In this document: positions 28,214 to 37,901 of the stretch, piece by piece
How positions within the stretch are numbered: the stretch's first letter is position 1
Layout of the letters: every line of letters starts with the position of its first letter
NCBI GenBank assembly: GCA_030374765.1
Contig: JARGXX010000025.1
Location: forward strand, 1,116,001 to 1,180,000
Source of the DNA: Agarophyton chilense
Taxonomy: Eukaryota > Rhodophyta > Florideophyceae > Gracilariales > Gracilariaceae
Length of the DNA stretch: 64,000 nt
Direction of reading: 5' to 3'
Notes under the pieces: model-generated
The model's database searches: none
The model's input: the letters and a program-made list of their open reading frames with translations, nothing else
What the model was told of the DNA's origin: nothing
Made by a program: the position numbers and the translations under genes

Positions 28214-29646
28214 CTAGATGTTCGAAGAGTGGTTGGATAGATTGAGGGGGGGATCTCAATGGTAACAAAGATGGATAAGGTATCGTCTTGAATGAAGGTG
28301 TGTTCCTATCCAAGTGAGCTTTCCACGAGATTTCTGGCCTTCAATTTCTTACTTAGCGCCAATACATTTGATTAAAGTTGTGAATAACCCTGTGAGCCCC
28401 GGAGGATTTCACGTGTGGCGAAACATGTGCTACCGCCCTTGAAACCAAAAAATGGCAAACGGGCATAGGGATGTTTAAAGTAGAACCGTATTTGGGTCCC
28501 AAGTAAGCGATTGTGTGGCGTGACAAAGATTTTGATCTGCGAGACCGTTGTTCGACCATTGACTACCGGTTGAGAAGGTTGTCGACCATGTAGGAGCACT
28601 GTCACGGTGTCGGGGAAAGAGGCAGGACACGCGTGCCGCATTTCTGGCCCGACACGACCGCCGATTTCATGTTATGGTTTCTTCTGTTTCCTTCGTATTT
28701 CTCAGGAAAGAAGAAATACATGTGAGTTGGGAATTTGACTCAAAATGCGCCTAGCTGTCTTGGACATAAAGCAGAAGTATGCCTCAGAGGCCTGTACAGT
28801 GACCGGCATTGCATTTGAGGATATGGTTTACACAGCCACTGGTATATTTTAGTCGTGTATCTATGAAAGGTAAAGCTTTGTCCTTCCCTGCAACCAGCAG
28901 AACCGCACACAGAAGGTCTCAGGAAGACCTGCTGCCCTTGCTGTTACAGTAGCAGAGTGTCCATGACAGGGGAGGGTGGGAAACAAAGAGCGCAGCAAAG
29001 CTGTAGGAATGAAGGGCAGAACGCGCTTGCCGCTCGCTGATGGCCATGGGGCGAGAAGCGCCATCAAAGCCTTCGCAGCGCTTCAGCGCACAACAAAGCA
29101 CCGTCGCCGTTGATCAATCGGCAATGGCCGCCCTACAGCCTCCAAGTAAATCCTCTTCGGCGTTCCTGGAAATTTCATTCCTTTTGTTCGCTACCAAAGG
29201 CACCTGGTTTTCTTGAAGATAGCATGCTGTATGTCAGCATCGTAGACCATGTCCCGATTCAGGACAGGACCACATTTACGAAATGGTGGTGGATGTTCTT
29301 CGATAGCTCTGTCTGGTCCAAAAGTCAGGTCTTCACAGACCTCATTCATTTCTTTCGTATTTGGGCCCTTCTGATGAGGATGACGGGGGCCCAGGTGCAG
29401 TCTCTTTCCTTGTATGTGACACTCAGTCGACTGTTGCGGGCGACTCAGTTGAAGCTCGTTCAGGACTTTAACAGTAGCGCAGTTCTGTTACTAATGCGTT
29501 TTTGTTTTTAGAATTCATCGTCATATCTCAGTTATACGTATCCGCTTCTGATGAATTCAAGATACATGACGTCTGACCTATTGCTCGGAGCCTTTGTGTT
29601 TTTGTTCTGCACATTTCCTTTTTGCATCCATCTCTAATTAAGACAG
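28214..29646. other. Intergenic region, no gene recognised
   Basis: 1.43 kb between the divergent GT92 and CMP-KDO synthetase genes. It should hold both promoters. A 133-codon frame at 29110-29511 starts with a non-ATG codon and resembles nothing known. Other frames are short. Confidence 0.55.
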
Positions 29647-30537
29647 ATGAATTTCGATAACCTCACACCTCGCAACGTCTGCGCTTGCATACCAGCGAGA
29701 TATGCATCATATCGTCTTCATGGAAAATTGTTATTAGACATTGGAGGACAGACTGTTTTGGAACGGACGTGCCGACAAGTCCTCCAATGTAAATGGCTAT
29801 CGCACGTTTTCATTCTAACAGACCATAAGAATATTGCTGATGCAATGAACACAGCAGGACTCGGAAAGAATGTCGAGGTAATTCTCAACAAGGTCTCAAC
29901 TCGTAATGGTACTGAAAGAATTGGAAAAAACTTGCACTTCATTCCAGAACAATACGCAGTTATCGTGAATATTCAAGGTGATGAGCCCTATGTAGACCCT
30001 CGAAATATCGATTATGTCATAGAAAACCATATTACTGCACACTCAGAAGGAAGCAGAGAGAAAGATGATATTTTCTTCACTACATTGCATCAACAAATAA
30101 CAGATCTAGACTACTTACAACAAACAAGCTGCGTGAAAATAATCGTAAACCGGCGAAACAATGCCATGCTGTTTACACGGAATGTTGTTCCTTGGAACAA
30201 AGACGGGGTGGTTCACACAGAAACAAAATACTTCTCTTGTACTGGCCTGTATGTTTACAATAGGGAAAGAGTTGAACAATATATAGCTCTGGAGGATACT
30301 GAACACCAACTTGAAGAAGATGTGGAACAAATGAAGGTATTGGAACACGGGTTCATAATCAAGACGTTTGAATGTCCTTTCTACAACGAAATATCTTTGA
30401 ATACAACAGCTGACTATCGTACGCTTCGAAAGAAATATGGATACCCCAATGAAAGTGGACGTACATCTCCGACGAGTTCAGTGTCTGGCAACACCTCAGA
30501 CAACCAAGCAGAAATAGATGGCCTGCAGGAGACTTGA
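29647..30537 (+). CDS. kdsB: CMP-KDO synthetase (3-deoxy-manno-octulosonate cytidylyltransferase)
   Basis: 296 residues from ATG. The enzyme joins CTP and KDO to form CMP-KDO, the activated donor for KDO-containing glycans. The sequence is aligned easily by eye. It has IPARYASYRLHGKLLLDIGG near residue 15 (nucleotide-binding loop, with RLHGK where RLPGK is usual), ILTDHKNIADAM, a GTERIGKN block, VNIQGDEPYVDP (metal and nucleotide site), NVVPWNKDG, and a C-terminal EEDVEQMKVLEHGFIIK block. Full bacterial/plant-like core length is followed by about 30 Ser/Thr-rich residues. No clear targeting peptide or anchor is visible, though plant KdsB can be membrane-anchored. Its neighbours are Golgi-type glycosyltransferases, which fits a role in wall or scale-type polysaccharide synthesis. 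Confidence 0.93.
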   Translation: MNFDNLTPRNVCACIPARYASYRLHGKLLLDIGGQTVLERTCRQVLQCKWLSHVFILTDHKNIADAMNTAGLGKNVEVILNKVSTRNGTERIGKNLHFIPEQYAVIVNIQGDEPYVDPRNIDYVIENHITAHSEGSREKDDIFFTTLHQQITDLDYLQQTSCVKIIVNRRNNAMLFTRNVVPWNKDGVVHTETKYFSCTGLYVYNRERVEQYIALEDTEHQLEEDVEQMKVLEHGFIIKTFECPFYNEISLNTTADYRTLRKKYGYPNESGRTSPTSSVSGNTSDNQAEIDGLQET

Positions 30538-30923
30538 GGCCGCTACACGAACTTACCAGCCGGTCAGCTTTACAGATGGGTGAGAATTTCGAGGCCAAGC
30601 AGATAAATGAACGGTGCTGAACGTGAGCTCTGTTGCATATCATTTCGACCAAAACCTAATGTTCACGGTTACTCCATTGTACAGAAGTGCCTGAAACAAC
30701 CACAATTACGACTCTAAACCTGCTGTACTCGTTTTTTGTTCACATGAGAACTTTGAAGTAGCTTGATGGATTTATTTCTATGTAAGAAACGCCTTAACGA
30801 AAAGCGGCTTCAGGCTATGGTAGAGTGTATCTTACATTAGCATCAAACCCCCCTTGGGGAATGATCGTTTTTTGTCCGATATTCACCTCGTTTAAAGCCC
30901 CAGATACATTATGTTCTTTATAT
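30538..30923. other. Tail-to-tail spacer
   Basis: 386 bp between the stop codons of kdsB and the following minus-strand gene. No features are recognised beyond presumed 3' UTRs. Confidence 0.6.
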
Positions 30924-33722
30924 TTAACGTTCGCTGTGGCGGTGACGCATACGCCTCACTTTTCGCCACGACATGTCCTTCCAAAGCTTCAACAAAATTG
31001 ATTCTTCGCACATTAGATCATCATCCTCAGGCATGTTGCATCGATTGCATCGCTTTGAAGACCGAGCCGCGACAATTTCCATAAAGTCACAACCAGCATC
31101 GAACCACGTAAAGTCACGTTCTGCCCATCGTAGGACTCTTCTGCGCGCTTCGAAGGTCATCGTTGGTAGAAGATCGCCACACACTCTCCCCTGCAGTTCT
31201 CGAGCCTTGCTAGCTCGAGATCTAGCCTCTCGTCGAGACCGTTTCGACCCACCACCAACGACGGTGCGCAAGTTTCCGTTTTCTCCTTCTTCACCATCAG
31301 AGCTTTGAAGCGGATCAGAGCTGTCGCTGCTTTCCGTATAAATCTTGCGCCCTGTTCCTTTGTCTAAGTCATATATATCATCTTCGTTTTGATCATCAAC
31401 AGAATGGTGTTGAACGTCTTTATCGGCATTAGAATATAGGAACAGCCCTGGTTGATTACCCATCGTCTGCATAAGACATTCTTCAACCCATTTCATGCCT
31501 GGCGATTCGCAGTCGGCCGCATAAGGAGGGTCATTCTTGGTCTCCTCATAAAACCGTAAGGTTTCCTCTTCGGGGTTAATATTTTCAAGCTCTTCGAAAG
31601 AAATACTCTTCTCTCTGAGCCTCTTAACTATTACTTGCAAAAGAGGAAAACGAACATATGCAGGGGTGTCTGAATCATCGTCTGTAGTTAACGAGTCCAC
31701 ATCGTCCTGTTTCAGCTCTTCTTCGAACTTCATGAGGCCGTTTTTCCAAAGATCTTGACGCCTTCCTTTCATTATGCCATCTAGAGACCCAGTCTGTTTC
31801 CGGCTCTCTTTACAGGCTCGCGTGCTTCCGGTTCGCTCTGTCTTAGAACTTGTCGGATGGCTCGTTTTAGAACCTGTAGGGTGAGATAGTGTTCTTCGAA
31901 TACGCCCAGGAGTAATGATCTTCCGATTGGAGACAACGTTGTCATGGCTGTCAAGAACTTCTTCATCTTCGTCCAGAGAAGAAGAGACGGTTACTTTCTG
32001 TTGGCGAGCCATGTACCCATTGCGCCTTGATCTGGTTCGAGAGGCAGGGGAGCTGTCGCCTTGTTTAGGGATCTGCACTTTTTCAACCTCATCGCTGAAC
32101 CGCACATGCTTGCCCTTTTGGGGAGGTAATCCTCTTTTTGGTCTCTCAGATACTTCCTGAAACGGTTGTTCGGCTTCCACAGGTCTGGCTCCTTCGGGAC
32201 CATCATGCTGCATGGCAACAGGCCCAAGTTCAGGCTCAAAGTCTTCGTCATTATCCCGGGTTCCATCCTCATCCTCCGAGTCAGATTCGTCAATTATTGG
32301 GGCAATCGGGCGCGCCTTTCTCCTGGAACGTCTGAGATGAGTTTCTCGGAAAGAAGATTGGGCGGCAGTTCTTCGATTTTGCAAGAGAGCTGTTGCAATC
32401 TTGTTTGGGGTGCGTACTTCTGGCTGTGAAGCATTCGCGACAGTGTCCCTCACGCGTTTTCTTCTCGCGAATAGTGCTACAGTATTACGAGGAGCGCTTC
32501 TCGATGTCTGCTTCTTGCGTGCCTTGACTGGTGGGACTGAGGAGCGGGCAGCTGCGGGCTTCGAACCTTTTTCGACCAAAATGACCTCGTCCCCACTGTC
32601 AGATTGAGAAGCCTGCTTTGCATTCTTTCCTTCTTTAAAAGGTGGGGCAGAGGGAAAAGCAGTTGGTCCTTGAATCTCGTCTTGGAGAGTAGTTATGTTT
32701 AAAGCTGGTGCATTTGGGCGCACATGGCAAGATTCTTCTTGGTGCAACTCAACTGATTTCGAGCCCAAAGGAGAGGAGTCAGGGTAATGGTTCTCCAAGC
32801 TTTCTTTTATAGGCGTAACCTGCGATGGGGAGGGATTTGGTTTCACCGACGGGACGCCTTTGTCAGACAAAGTTGCATCGGCGACTTGGGCGTGAGCAGA
32901 TGAGGTAGCCAGGCGGGCAAAGGGTTGAGGAACTGGTTCCGGGAAATATTTAACTGGAACGAAACACAATCCAATCGAAACTTGCCCAGTTTGGTCGTTG
33001 AAAAGTAGGTCGATTGCTAGCTTTTCAGGAGCTTCGGAAGCGTGTGCAAGATGCAGCGGAATAAGGTTTTGAGATCCAGGTGTAGCAGGCAATGACTCTG
33101 TGCTCGCCTCGTGAAAAGAGCTGATGAGAGGCGCAGGGTCAGACTTCGGGCTCAAATGATTTTGCGCGGTATAAACAGCTTTCACATCTACAACATCATC
33201 ATTGGGACCAGTCACTGAGTCACCGGAATGGTGAAGTTTTTGATGATCTGAATAGGACTTAAAGCCTTGGGAATGGCCAGTTTGAGGCAAGCTTCCAGGT
33301 TGCGTTCCCTCGACCGCCCACGGTGATGCGTTGGATACCAAGTCAAGAAAATGTTTTCCCGGGGTGTATGAATCGCAAGTCTCAGCGAAACGTGAAAAGG
33401 ATGGAGATGGAAAGTCGAGCAAGAAACTAACAAATTGGTCAAAACGAGGTGAAGGAAGATCCGGCAAACCACGTCGAACTCTGATGTTCTCTAAGAGACG
33501 CACTTCAGATACACCCCTTTTCAGACCGACAGCTAGCAACGCCTTGGCGGCGGCATCGCTCTTTGGTGGAAGCAATGCATATCGTTCAGAGGCAACCGGA
33601 CCCGTGAACTCGTGAATAGTGCTGCTGCCATCCTTGCTTCCCACTTTCGGGGTATCGAACGTGCGCGAAAGCGAAGCGCATAGGCGCTCCGCACGCGTCA
33701 TTGATGAGGATGACGGAAACAT
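30924..33722 (-). CDS. Large charged protein of unknown function with a PP1-docking-like motif
   Basis: 932 residues from the ATG at 33722; the open frame reaches 33836 only with a GTG start, and a second ATG is at 33701. I do not recognise the family. Most of the protein is low-complexity and probably disordered, with basic runs resembling nuclear localisation signals (RRSRRKARP, KARKKQTSR) and acidic runs (DESDSEDEDGTRDNDED). Near residue 538 the sequence KGKHVRFSDEVEKV has the form of an RVxF motif used by regulators of protein phosphatase 1, with flanking basic then acidic residues. Short repeats (HPTGSKTSHPTSSKT) occur near 640. The last ~110 residues look folded (FEARRRVLRWAERDFTWFD, RCNRCNMPEDDDLMC) and hold a CxxC pair that might bind a metal. 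Nuclear location is inferred. Confidence 0.75.
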   Translation of the reverse strand: MFPSSSSMTRAERLCASLSRTFDTPKVGSKDGSSTIHEFTGPVASERYALLPPKSDAAAKALLAVGLKRGVSEVRLLENIRVRRGLPDLPSPRFDQFVSFLLDFPSPSFSRFAETCDSYTPGKHFLDLVSNASPWAVEGTQPGSLPQTGHSQGFKSYSDHQKLHHSGDSVTGPNDDVVDVKAVYTAQNHLSPKSDPAPLISSFHEASTESLPATPGSQNLIPLHLAHASEAPEKLAIDLLFNDQTGQVSIGLCFVPVKYFPEPVPQPFARLATSSAHAQVADATLSDKGVPSVKPNPSPSQVTPIKESLENHYPDSSPLGSKSVELHQEESCHVRPNAPALNITTLQDEIQGPTAFPSAPPFKEGKNAKQASQSDSGDEVILVEKGSKPAAARSSVPPVKARKKQTSRSAPRNTVALFARRKRVRDTVANASQPEVRTPNKIATALLQNRRTAAQSSFRETHLRRSRRKARPIAPIIDESDSEDEDGTRDNDEDFEPELGPVAMQHDGPEGARPVEAEQPFQEVSERPKRGLPPQKGKHVRFSDEVEKVQIPKQGDSSPASRTRSRRNGYMARQQKVTVSSSLDEDEEVLDSHDNVVSNRKIITPGRIRRTLSHPTGSKTSHPTSSKTERTGSTRACKESRKQTGSLDGIMKGRRQDLWKNGLMKFEEELKQDDVDSLTTDDDSDTPAYVRFPLLQVIVKRLREKSISFEELENINPEEETLRFYEETKNDPPYAADCESPGMKWVEECLMQTMGNQPGLFLYSNADKDVQHHSVDDQNEDDIYDLDKGTGRKIYTESSDSSDPLQSSDGEEGENGNLRTVVGGGSKRSRREARSRASKARELQGRVCGDLLPTMTFEARRRVLRWAERDFTWFDAGCDFMEIVAARSSKRCNRCNMPEDDDLMCEESILLKLWKDMSWRKVRRMRHRHSER

Positions 33723-34122
33723 GGCGGCAAACACTTGCTCAAGGAGTCGGAAGAAGCGACATACGCATGCGCCAGTTGCAAGGGCGAAAACGATTGTCTC
33801 CGTGCATTCGGAAACGATGACGCTTAAACGAGTCACACGTCGAACGAGGCTAGCTACATAACTAGATCTAGCTACTCTAGAGAGGAGTTGGGGTTCAAGG
33901 TGGGCGAGATAAATATTATTACAGTTTCCGAGAACTGTAAAGTGATATATCCTTGGCAGATATTTTTTGTCGCTTTCCGACAGGTGGCTACTTGCTCACA
34001 GCACTTTTCAAGCTCCCTTACCTTGTAGGTCCACACCGTAACGATACCCGCAGACTCTGGTAGGTAATCTTCTTGCCGAACCGCTCGTTCCGTGTGTACG
34101 TGCGCCCTCCGTTTCTGTCGAA
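33723..34122. promoter_or_regulatory. Divergent promoter region
   Basis: 400 bp lie between the start codons of the unknown 932-residue protein (minus) and BolA (plus). A run with repeated gctag/ctag-type words sits at 33846-33885. No TATA box is certain. Confidence 0.4.
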
Positions 34123-34634
34123 ATGCACTTCGCCTTTGCCTCGCCTGCTTTGCGCGTGCTGCGAAATGTGCGTGCGTTGCCGCACTCCGGTTTGCAGCGC
34201 TCTCGGCCGGCCATCACTCTCAGCTGTGGTGGGCCGCCAAAGGGAGTTTCTATTCGCACCATGGCGCCTGCGCCTGGCGAAGAAGACACCTCCATCTCCG
34301 CTGTGCAGCGCAAGATCAATGCGGCGCTCAGCCCATCCAGACTAGAGGTCATTCCCACATACGGCGATCCCAATGGCTCTCATGTCACAATCACGGTGGT
34401 GAGCGATCAATTTCAAGGCGTTTCCACCGTTAAGAGACATCGAATGGTTTACCAGGCTATCTGGGAAGAACTCGCTGTATGTATACTCAACCATGAAACA
34501 TCTTACTCGTTCACCACTGACTATCTTGCTAACATTCCGTAATTGCGTGGTGTGTGATTTTGCGCGAAACACTTCAGGGTCCTATTCATGCTGTGGATAA
34601 ACTCATCACCCATGCCCCCGAGGAAGATTCCTAA
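34123..34634 (+). CDS. BolA-family protein, two exons, probable organelle targeting
   Basis: Exon 1 is 34123-34476 and exon 2 is 34578-34634, separated by a 101-nt intron (gtatgt...cttcag, phase 0), giving 136 residues. The ~46 residues before an inner ATG (34261) are basic and hydrophobic without acids, like a plastid or mitochondrial presequence. The BolA fold follows: VQRKINAALSPSRLEVIP, DPNGSHVTITVVSDQFQG, the near-invariant VKRHRMVYQAIWEELA with the His that helps bind an Fe-S cluster with monothiol glutaredoxin, and in exon 2 GPIHAVDKLITHAPEE. BolA proteins act in Fe-S cluster trafficking with glutaredoxins. The stop lies only 8 bp from the stop of the next, opposite gene. Confidence 0.93.
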
Positions 34635-34642
34635 TCTTTTGT

Positions 34643-35728
34643 TCATATTTTTTCTCCTTGCCTTCTGTTGCAGTATATTTCATTTGCCAGGTTAGAACCG
34701 CAGTACCGCTGACCAAAAGTTCGAAATGCCACACCAGATGCCCATCTATCATCCAGGCTCACACTGCTCATCGCCTTGTGTTCTCGCAGTACATGCACAA
34801 GTCTTCCGAGATTGCTAGAAAACGTTCCAATGAATATTGTTGCTTTGCGCATTACTTCGATCTCCGCCAACAGTGTAACTACCCGTGCTTCATTTCGTTT
34901 CAGATACATTCGGTTCATTAGCATTTGGTTGTGCCCTCTTCTTCCTTCAGCGGCGGCAACACTCACAATGTGTTTTCCGACAAGCTCTTTTCGCAAGGTA
35001 TCTAGAACAGTGCCGTCGTCTGTCGCGACGAATATTGTATCATTATTCCTTTGCAGCAGCTCTACTGCCTCAACATACCTTCGTAGAGGTACTAATGGCC
35101 GTTCCTTCGCTTTGTCCCCTCGTCGTATGTGTAGCGCCAGATATCGTCTCGGCAATTCCAAATCGTCAACGACACGTTGAACCGCCGCACGCGTCCGATC
35201 ATTCAATTGCCACACTTGTACAGCAAGCTGTCGGCTGTGTTGCAAGTTGTTTCGAGAATGCGCTCGAAATATACTTGCAGCGCATGCATAGCTTCGACGA
35301 GAAGAAATGATGACGCAGCGGTGTTTCGTCAACTTCTCCTCCCCAATCTCAGACAACTCTTGGCAACCATCTTGATATTTGCAAGCTTCTCGTTCCATTG
35401 AAGACTGAAACGACTTAAAATAGCAACTCCATCCCCGGTAAGGAGCGCACCCGTAGTTCCAGTACCGCGCCTCACGTATGCAAAACGATGCGTTCAAGTG
35501 AATTGCTAGGGCGAATGCGTCAATTATGCGAAGAGTTTGAGCTCCGAGGCCGTTGAATTTTTTCTCGATGTAGATGACCTTGAAGGATTTCAATTGCGAC
35601 GAAACGAGTTCTGTCCGCTTCGTGGTTTGTTTTGAAGAAGATAATAAGACAATGACCGCGAGCACAAAGACCGTAGCGAAAGGCTTGAATTTTGACAGTC
35701 TTCGGTGTTTCAATACCTTTGTCATCAT
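34643..35728 (-). CDS. FUT8/GT23-like fucosyltransferase-type II membrane protein
   Basis: 361 residues from ATG. A basic tail and a membrane anchor at about 18-32 (ATVFVLAVIVLLSSS) precede a domain with GLGAQTLRIIDAFALAIHLNA (about 60-80). HIRRGDKAKE follows at about 200-209, then FVATDDGTVLDTL. The closing block is FIGTFSSNLGRLVHVLRE (about 299-316). HxRRxDK together with the TFSSxxxR block is characteristic of alpha-1,6-fucosyltransferases and NodZ (GT23), which transfer fucose from GDP-fucose. Several Cys (CIREARYWNYGCAPYRGWSC) may form disulfides in the lumen. The acceptor is unknown; core fucosylation of N-glycans is one option. Confidence 0.72.
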   Translation of the reverse strand: MMTKVLKHRRLSKFKPFATVFVLAVIVLLSSSKQTTKRTELVSSQLKSFKVIYIEKKFNGLGAQTLRIIDAFALAIHLNASFCIREARYWNYGCAPYRGWSCYFKSFQSSMEREACKYQDGCQELSEIGEEKLTKHRCVIISSRRSYACAASIFRAHSRNNLQHSRQLAVQVWQLNDRTRAAVQRVVDDLELPRRYLALHIRRGDKAKERPLVPLRRYVEAVELLQRNNDTIFVATDDGTVLDTLRKELVGKHIVSVAAAEGRRGHNQMLMNRMYLKRNEARVVTLLAEIEVMRKATIFIGTFSSNLGRLVHVLREHKAMSSVSLDDRWASGVAFRTFGQRYCGSNLANEIYCNRRQGEKI

Positions 35729-37901
35729 TACACATTCATTACAATTTCAAATTCATTTGTCGTATCGAACGAAGACAAAGTAGAAGTAGCATAAGTGAGT
35801 GTGCCGTACTCAAGGTCACCGAACAATATCTTTAAATTCTGCGGAGAATGGTTTCATGCGGTAACTCTGGCAATTCTCATGGATAGTTGCTCCTATATCC
35901 CCGTGTCCCTTGTCCGCGGACACAATTGAATGCAATTGTCTGTCCCTTAAGCTTCGCACATAGCCTTCGTTTGTTCTTCGTGCGAGGCTTCAATCTTCAA
36001 GCTTGTCGAGACAGCTTTTTAATTAAAAACTGGTCCTTTTATTTATACCTCTACTAGCACAGTGCGGGATACAGTAGGCACAGTACGACGGTGCATGGGT
36101 CTTGAGGGAAGGGTGATCTGTGGAACTGGCCGTCGTACACCAACGGTAGTGTGCAGAAAACGATGCACCATGCATAGTAGGTTGGATTACTCACCCTCTA
36201 CATGTTCCCGGTCACGGATGCACTAGTGTCATCGGTAGCGAGAACGTGCCTCTGACGTCCGACACCACGGCGCATACAACGTCGATGGGTGCCGAGGAGC
36301 TCTAGCCCTTTGTGCGCTCGTATAGCGCTTACAGCTCCCGAGACGACGTCAATCGACTTCATGTGCCACTCGTGCCGAACAGCAACAGAGCTGTTACTTT
36401 AAGAACATGTGAGCTGCCAAGATGTTTTGACCTGCTTGATCATCTAGTTACATAACTTCAGATACGCATGGCTCCGTATCATCATTCCTCAGCAGATACT
36501 CCACGTTGAGGCAGTTTTTGAGATAACCATTTGGCTTAAATCTCTCTTTTTCCCTCCATCGCTCCCTCTCGGCTCTCTCGTCCAGGCTCTTGTCACTTTC
36601 GTGCCTCAACAATTTCCCTACCGCTGCAAGCGTCGACGCACCCCTCAAAGCTTGGCTCATGGAGATACCTGCAAGAGGTGGATCGCTCGGCCAGCAGGTG
36701 GTCTTCCTCAGAAAATCTCAGATGAAATGAGTGGAAAAGAACGTGTCAATGAATAATCTTCCTGCAGTAATACCCTGTAATGATCTTGTAGAATGCAAAC
36801 TTGGCGATAAGAAGAGAAATTTGGTCTACTACCGCTCAGACTCACTGCTTTGCGCGCGTACAGGTCTACGGGCAACTTCCGAGAACTCTGCTTACTGAAA
36901 GCTTACAATCTTTATGATAGGAAGATTTTGCATTTGCGTGGATCGAATGTCAAGCTTGTGCTTATTATCTCATCCCTTACTTGAATCCTCTTACCCAGGG
37001 CTCATCTTCTGAACATTAGTGATGCATTCCATGATAAAATAGCCCATGTATCTATTTGGAGAAACATCAATTCATTGTGATTCAGATCTGGGAGGATCGG
37101 CCATCCGCAACTAAACCTTGGTTCCTGTCACGATGGTTGGCTTGTGCTCCACTACACTTCTCTTCAACTTCGTCCACATGTATGTCCGGGAAAGTGTTTT
37201 CCTACCCAGTGGAATGAAGGAAGCTGGTACAGGTCGGCTTCGCACAATCTCGGCCATCTGATCCGAGAGCCACAGGATGCGTCAAATCTCAGCCTCGGTT
37301 TCTACAATAAGACCCATACAATTCAGTACTTTGTGTTGCTGCTTGAAACAGAAAACCAGAATTCGAAGCAGCCCTAATGGTTGACCTGACTTTCCGTACT
37401 CATTTGATCAAGCTTCCGTCAAAATGCTTCAGCTTGTTCGCGTTTGCGCCGATGAGACTACCTGTTAATGAATTGTCAAGGTATTGGGGGAAATCAATCA
37501 CTGGCGTATTTCGTGGAGGCTCATGGTAACCATTTTGTTGCCTTTCGAAATGCGCCGCACCCTTTTTGCCTCTCCAACTACAGCTTGTGAATGCCATGTT
37601 TTGCTGATAGTCACGCTCACCTTTTGCTGATGTTGACTCACTTTCATACTTCCTCCGCTCGCGTTCTGCCAAGCAGGAATGTCGCGGTTCTTTGTGTACG
37701 TGGTACCATTTATGGAAACTTCATCTTCCGTATAAAAGGCAGGTTCTTACTTTGCTCCTCCCATCGACAGGTGCAAGGTTGCCCTTCGCACGCTAAAGTT
37801 TCACTACTACTACTCGCTGAGAACATCTGAATCACTCTTCGGCACCAGTTACGTTTCTGTTGATTAGGACGATTTGTTTCACATATTCTCTTTAAACAAT
37901 A
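35729..37901. other. Long intergenic region, no convincing gene
   Basis: 2.2 kb between divergent genes (FUT8-like, minus; C2H2, plus). A 70-codon ATG frame on the minus strand (36448-36660) has a charged helix (DERAERERWREKE) but no recognised relative. A 9-bp inverted repeat (gtacgacgg at 36083-36091, ccgtcgtac at 36130-36138) could fold with a 38-nt loop. Both are weak. The end near the C2H2 gene should carry its promoter. Confidence 0.5.

Noticed and set aside
29110-29511. 133-codon plus-strand frame before kdsB
   Set aside because: Starts with a non-ATG codon and shows no similarity or sustained code-like pattern.
36083-36138. Possible hairpin (9-bp stem)
   Set aside because: Stem is short with a 38-nt loop; expected by chance in several kilobases of spacer.
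36448-36660. 70-residue ATG frame with a charged helix
   Set aside because: Too short, no relative recognised, isolated in a long spacer; noted in the intergenic entry only.
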